DNA of 7,860 bases, taken from Pleurocapsa sp. MO_226.B13. GTDB lineage: Bacteria > Cyanobacteriota > Cyanobacteriia > Cyanobacteriales > Xenococcaceae. A program made the translations under genes and the position numbers. Below are positions 4,873 to 7,860 of the stretch, piece by piece. Numbering within the stretch: position 1 is the first letter of the stretch; the number at the start of each line of letters is the position of its first letter. The notes under the pieces are model-generated. The model worked only from the letters and a program-made list of their open reading frames with translations, was not told the DNA's origin and made no database searches. The stretch covers positions 1 to 7,860 of the forward strand of contig JASJEI010000438.1 of assembly GCA_030064795.1 (NCBI GenBank), written 5' to 3'.

Positions 4873-5964
4873 ATGTTTCGCGTCAACCCTTATTTACAAC
4901 AGCCATCTAGTGATGGAATGTACATCACCTGGTTCACTGAAGAAAATATTCCTGGTGAAGTATCGATTACAGGTCCGGGATTAGATTCTCCCCTAACCTT
5001 CAGCACTACTCCTACATTCGAGCCAGTACTCAGCTATACTAATGCCGAATTGAATCAAGAGATTGAAGGTTTAGAGCTAGGATCGTGGCTGCTTGGCGAT
5101 GAAAACTACAAGCACACTGTAGATGTAACCGCTCTTTCACCCGACAGCACCTACGAATATTCGGTGACGGTTGGAGATGAAACTTTTGAATCTAGCTTTG
5201 AGACGGCTCCCACTCCTGAAGACTGGGATGAAATTCGCTTTGTCGTGCTTTCGGATAGCGAAACCGAACCCAGAGGTCGAGTTAATCGTCGTGATTGGCA
5301 ACAGGGAGCTTTGGATGAAGAGTCTCTACCGCGTCCAGATGTAGAGGATAGCCTGTGGGCTGAGACTGTCGGAGTTTCTGGCGCTCGCCTTAACTACCCT
5401 TTGACGGAAAATGTTGGTTACAAAAACAACCTGGAGATTATCAACGAGCGAGAGCCAGACTTCATGGTGATGCCTGGAGATTTGATTCAAGGGGGTGGAT
5501 ATCAACCTGCTTGGGATGAATTTTTCCGTCATAATGCTGGTGAATTTGATAGTGGTTTGTCGGAATATCCTATCCTGCCAGCTTTGGGCAATTGGGAAAA
5601 TTTTGGGGCGCTTAACGGAGGCTATGAAGTTGATGAAGATGAACGATATGGTCCTTTGTTTGGTCGCGAAAAATACCACGTTTACTTCGACGCTCCAGAA
5701 AATGGCACTCCCGAACATCAAGATAATTATTATCGTATTGATTACGGTCCAGTAACGATTCTTACTCTAGATAGTTCCAATGGCGAACCAGACGACAGTC
5801 GCGATAACTATGGTGGGTCAGGAAACCTCCCCAAATCAGCGGTCAAGATTTTACAGCTCCTGGAACGGACACTCAAGAAAACTTTACCCGCGAAGAATAC
5901 GAAGCAGCAGGAGGTACTGACCTGGCAGACTTTAATCCTGGTAGTCCCCAATGGAATTGGGTAA
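4873..5964 (+). CDS. RTX-type metallophosphatase, N-terminal part (frameshifted)
   Basis: First part of a secreted calcineurin-like phosphatase that would release phosphate from organic esters outside the cell. Residues 4-112 resemble the fibronectin-III-like N-terminal domain of purple acid phosphatases (NPYLQQPSSDGMYITWF; LSPDSTYEYSVTVGDETF). The metallophosphatase domain starts near 121: IRFVVLSDSETEPRGR (motif I, Asp128 but Glu130 where DxH enzymes have His), DFMVMPGDLIQGGG (motif II, Asp203) and PALGNWEN (motif III, Asn240; Trp replaces the usual His). There is no signal peptide, as expected for type I secretion. ATG 4873 is chosen because AAAGGGA lies at 4856-4862 and homology begins there; the ATG at 4741 has no ribosome site. 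After about codon 318 (5826) the frame becomes un-phosphatase-like (LERTLKKTLPAKNTKQQEV) and stops at 5962-5964. A missing base near 5826-5832 explains this; the rest of the protein continues in the next frame. Confidence 0.85.
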   Translation: MFRVNPYLQQPSSDGMYITWFTEENIPGEVSITGPGLDSPLTFSTTPTFEPVLSYTNAELNQEIEGLELGSWLLGDENYKHTVDVTALSPDSTYEYSVTVGDETFESSFETAPTPEDWDEIRFVVLSDSETEPRGRVNRRDWQQGALDEESLPRPDVEDSLWAETVGVSGARLNYPLTENVGYKNNLEIINEREPDFMVMPGDLIQGGGYQPAWDEFFRHNAGEFDSGLSEYPILPALGNWENFGALNGGYEVDEDERYGPLFGREKYHVYFDAPENGTPEHQDNYYRIDYGPVTILTLDSSNGEPDDSRDNYGGSGNLPKSAVKILQLLERTLKKTLPAKNTKQQEVLTWQTLILVVPNGIG

Positions 5965-7046
5965 TCGAGCAATTAGAATCGGCTAGTGCTGAGGGACAGA
6001 TTGTTTTTGTTCAGTTTCACCATGCTCCCTACTCTAACGGCACTCACGGTTTACCCATGAACCATGAGGATTCTTCTGGTCAGGGAGGAACGCCAATGCG
6101 TCAATACCAGGCTCTGTTTGAGGAGTATGGTGTTGTAGCGGTTTTCTCTGGTCACAGTGAAATGTTCGAGCGCAGCTTTGTCGATGAAGATGGTGACGGA
6201 AATGGAGTTTACTACTACGATGTGGGTGTTGCTGGCGATGGCATGCGTGGAGAACGCACAGATGAAGACGGCAATCTTCTTAGCTACAATCAGTTCAGTC
6301 AATGGACTGCCGACCAGGACGAACCAGAATTATGGCAGGAAGTAGATGGCGTACCTCAGAATGTTGCAGGAGGTAAGCACTACGGGCATTTAGAGGTCAA
6401 CTTGGAAAATCTGGGAGAAGATGAAGGAACTCGCCTCACCTTCACTCCTGTTTATAGCTTCCCTCTTCTTGATGCCAACTACGATTTGATTGATACCGAG
6501 CGTCGGGTGTATGGCGATGAAATCGTTATCGAACTCGAACCCGAACCCGAACCCGAAATCTTATTTCAACCTGTCTTTGGCACTCTCAATAATGATATTT
6601 TAGAGATTGAAAGCAGTAACAGTTTGGTTTTTACAGGTGAAGGCAGTGACTTAGTTGATGCTTCTTTTGTCGATGGTAGCAATCGTATCTATGGAGATGG
6701 TGGAGATGACACTATAATTTTAGGAACGGGCGATCGCATTGTAGGTGCAGAAGGAGCAGATCGTTTCTTTGCTACTTCTGGAGGCGATAACACTATTACT
6801 GGTGGCGCGGATGCAGACCAATTTTGGATTGCTAATGCCGAACTTCCCGCATCGGCAAATGTAATTACTGACTTTAATAGCGGTGAAGATGTTATCGGTT
6901 TTGCTGGTTTGGGTATTGATTTTAAAGATTTGAGTATTACCCAAGATGGTGATGATGCTTTGATTAGCAATGATAGTCAAGATTTGGCAATTTTGACTGG
7001 CGTTGATTCTAGCAGTTTAACTGACCAGAATTTTGCTTTTGCCTAG
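5832..7046 (+). CDS. RTX-type metallophosphatase, C-terminal part with RTX domain
   Basis: Continuation of the preceding phosphatase in another frame. The frame is open from 5808 but lacks a start codon before ATG 6057, so the 5' limit here is the inferred shift point. Domains in order: a bridge (QISGQDFTAPGTDTQENF); motif IV, IVFVQFHHAPYSNGTHG (His codons 6018-6023); motif V, VFSGHSEMFER (6144-6176), where Glu replaces the second His of GHxH; the end of the fold (PVYSFPLLDANYD); a short Glu-Pro repeat linker (6531-6557); then an RTX calcium-binding tail with glycine/aspartate nonapeptide-like units (YGDGGDDTIIL, VGAEGADRFF, GGDNTITGGADADQFWI). The tail ends in VITDFNSGEDVIGF, ALIS and FAFA, typical of type I-secreted cyanobacterial proteins. 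Joined to the first part the product is about 723 residues. Secretion genes are not in the window. If the frameshift is real, the fragment has no translation start of its own and the gene is a pseudogene. Confidence 0.85.
   Translation, partial: QISGQDFTAPGTDTQENFTREEYEAAGGTDLADFNPGSPQWNWVIEQLESASAEGQIVFVQFHHAPYSNGTHGLPMNHEDSSGQGGTPMRQYQALFEEYGVVAVFSGHSEMFERSFVDEDGDGNGVYYYDVGVAGDGMRGERTDEDGNLLSYNQFSQWTADQDEPELWQEVDGVPQNVAGGKHYGHLEVNLENLGEDEGTRLTFTPVYSFPLLDANYDLIDTERRVYGDEIVIELEPEPEPEILFQPVFGTLNNDILEIESSNSLVFTGEGSDLVDASFVDGSNRIYGDGGDDTIILGTGDRIVGAEGADRFFATSGGDNTITGGADADQFWIANAELPASANVITDFNSGEDVIGFAGLGIDFKDLSITQDGDDALISNDSQDLAILTGVDSSSLTDQNFAFA
6730..6737. repeat. HIP1 octamer inside the RTX region
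   Basis: Exact GCGATCGC within the coding sequence (GDRIV), the third copy in the window. Confidence 0.9.
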
Positions 7047-7062
7047 TTAGTCTTTAATTTGG

Positions 7063-7101
7063 GCTGGAGAAATAAGTTTTAAACCTGACTTTTTCTCTAG
7101 C
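7063..7101 (+). terminator. likely terminator of the phosphatase gene
   Basis: GCTGGAGAAATAAGT (7063-7077) pairs with ACTTTTTCTCTAGC (7088-7101) through one G-T pair and one bulged base around a 10-nt loop, 16 nt after the TAG stop (7044-7046). TTTATT follows. The T-run is short, so strength is uncertain, but position fits well. Confidence 0.5.
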
Positions 7102-7166
7102 TTTATTCGTGAAATTACTTTTTTGTTTTTAAACCGCTCTTAACTGCCGATAGTTCGCCATTTTGT

Positions 7167-7182
7167 AGGGATAGCTATCCCT
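7167..7182. repeat. perfect 16-bp palindrome AGGGATAGCTATCCCT
   Basis: AGGGATAG is followed directly by its exact complement CTATCCCT. It sits between the phosphatase terminator and the purine-rich leader, so it could mark an IS boundary or be an operator. No second copy is in the window. Confidence 0.6.
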
Positions 7183-7367
7183 TAGTCACATTTTACTTAA
7201 CAATTAAATAATTTTTCCAAGGTAGACGTAGTAGGGAAATAGAGAAAAAAGGGATTAAAAAGTAAAGAAAAGCAAAGCGATAATTTTACAAAAAGCAAGA
7301 ATTCGGTTAAGAAAAGAGAAGAGAAAGTAACAGTAAATTGAGGAGAGTAAAGAGAGATCAAATAGGG

Positions 7368-7395
7368 TTGAAAGAGACTGAAACATTTATAGAAT
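7368..7395 (+). promoter_or_regulatory. candidate sigma-70-type promoter of the transposase
   Basis: TTGAAA (7368-7373; 5 of 6 to TTGACA) and TAGAAT (7390-7395; 5 of 6 to TATAAT) are spaced by 16 nt, about 93 nt before ATG 7489. Both hexamers lie in AT/purine-rich DNA where chance matches are common. Confidence 0.4.
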
Positions 7396-7488
7396 AAAGT
7401 ATTCAGAGATTAAAACTAACAAAAAAGAAACAAAAATTAAAGAAGAAGAGAGTAAGAACTCAAATTCTGAGCCAGAGGAGAAGAGAAA

Positions 7489-7689
7489 ATGAGTTGGGCA
7501 TCAGAGGAATTATCAGGGGCAGATTTAGGGGATCGGCGAAGAAATAAAAGATTAGTGGCCATAGTAGAAGATTTAGTGGCCCAACCGAATGAGAGCGTGC
7601 CTCAAGCAAGTAGAGATAATGCAGCAATGGAAGCGACGTATGAATTTTGGGGGAATAGAAGAAGTGCGACTCGTTTAGTACAAAAGTAG
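7489..7689 (+). pseudogene. IS4/Tn5-type transposase, truncated after the N-terminal DNA-binding domain
   Basis: The 66 residues match the N-terminal DNA-binding domain of IS4-family (IS50/Tn5-like) transposases: WASEELSGADLGDRRRNKRL, the VEDLVAQPNESVPQAS motif and NAAMEATYEFWGNRR, corresponding to W..EEF..A.LGD.R...RL, P..S.PQA. and A..A.Y.F..N. GAGGAG (7475-7480) lies 8 nt before ATG 7489, so the start is good. After NRR the sequence turns unlike the family (SATRLVQK) and stops at 7687-7689. The catalytic DDE domain, about 350 residues or more, is absent; downstream DNA is short unrelated sequence and then a MITE. The gene cannot transpose, but the fragment could still bind element ends if expressed. 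Confidence 0.75.
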
Positions 7690-7732
7690 TGCAAACTACG
7701 TGGTACTAACTTGGTAATAAAACTCAGAAATG

Positions 7733-7858
7733 CAGGGCAAACGCATCTAAATTCTGTAAACCTTACGTAGCAAGACTTTCAAATTTTAGTTACAAAAGTA
7801 AATAATGGCTCAAACCTTTATCCTGTAAGCATTGTAAAAATAAGGTGCGTTTGCCCTG
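7733..7858. mobile_element. 126-bp MITE with 16-bp terminal inverted repeats
   Basis: CAGGGCAAACGCATCT (7733-7748) and the complement of AGGTGCGTTTGCCCTG (7843-7858) agree at 15 of 16 positions. The 94-bp interior is AT-rich and has no coding capacity. The left repeat matches the terminus of the ISAs1-like remnant (3257 to 3242, minus) at 15 of 16 bases, so this is probably a non-autonomous relative moved by that family's transposase. Only 2 nt follow the right end in this window, so a target-site duplication cannot be checked. Confidence 0.7.
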
Positions 7859-7860
7859 GC

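Larger units (their letters stand above)
7102..7488 (+). other. purine-rich leader in front of an IS4-type transposase
   Basis: No gene is seen. From about 7230 to 7488 the plus strand is dominated by A and G (47 of 60 bases purine at 7321-7380; 45 of 60 at 7261-7320). A 16-bp palindrome lies at 7167-7182 and a promoter candidate at 7368-7395. The stretch may be the non-coding left part of the insertion sequence whose transposase begins at 7489. Confidence 0.55.

Noticed and set aside
5326..5721. Open frame on the minus strand opposite the phosphatase
   Set aside because: It lies entirely antisense to a region with clear phosphatase motifs and its own translation resembles no protein family; it is a shadow.
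5820..5835. Programmed -1 ribosomal frameshift in the phosphatase
   Set aside because: CTCCCCAAA does not form a classical X_XXY_YYZ heptamer in the reading frame and I see no obvious downstream stem-loop. A simple missing base explains the break better.
6689..6980. Two overlapping minus-strand open frames opposite the RTX domain
   Set aside because: They mirror the repetitive Gly/Asp codons of the RTX repeats and have low-complexity Ser/Pro or Ile/Thr composition.
1..7860. CRISPR array, tRNA, rRNA or riboswitch
   Set aside because: No regularly spaced direct repeats, no cloverleaf-like sequence with conserved T-loop bases, and no recognised riboswitch core was seen on either strand by eye.

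Overview
The window looks like an accessory region of a cyanobacterial chromosome. The evidence is three copies of the cyanobacterial HIP1 octamer GCGATCGC (252-259, 3575-3582, 6730-6737), an RTX-tailed secreted phosphatase of a type common in cyanobacteria, a Phd/YefM antitoxin and several decayed insertion sequences. Base composition is moderately AT-rich (about 40% G+C in a counted stretch of the aldo/keto reductase gene), except for one clearly GC-rich gene. I cannot name the genus from sequence alone.

Layout, left to right. (1) 1-1184: a possible tail of an upstream gene, a perfect hairpin, then a heavily frameshifted DDE-type transposase pseudogene. (2) 1401-2774: a convergent pair, an unusually GC-rich small cupin (+) and a full-length aldo/keto reductase (-). 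(3) 2978-3257: a Fur-box-like palindrome, a perfect 31-bp palindromic repeat and the surviving left end of an ISAs1-like element (terminal repeat plus transposase N-terminus, minus strand). (4) 3401-3874: a tiny ORF of unknown status and an orphan Phd/YefM antitoxin without its toxin. (5) 3875-4872: about 1 kb without an intact gene, holding a decayed reading frame (minus), a 133-bp element bounded by 12-bp inverted repeats, and a Pho-box-like motif upstream of the next gene. (6) 4873-7046: a calcineurin-like (purple-acid-phosphatase-type) phosphatase with a C-terminal RTX calcium-binding domain, split by a single-base frameshift near 5826-5832. (7) 7047-7860: a likely terminator, a strongly purine-rich leader with a plausible promoter, a truncated IS4/Tn5-type transposase N-terminus, and a complete 126-bp MITE whose termini match those of the ISAs1-like remnant 4.5 kb away.

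The intact genes do not form one pathway. The region is a patchwork in which mobile elements have inserted and decayed around a few cargo genes. The best-supported new observations are the shared-terminus MITE/IS pair, the frameshifted RTX phosphatase with altered metal-site motifs and a candidate Pho box, and the compositionally foreign cupin. I found no CRISPR array, tRNA, rRNA or clear undescribed multi-gene defence or biosynthetic system.
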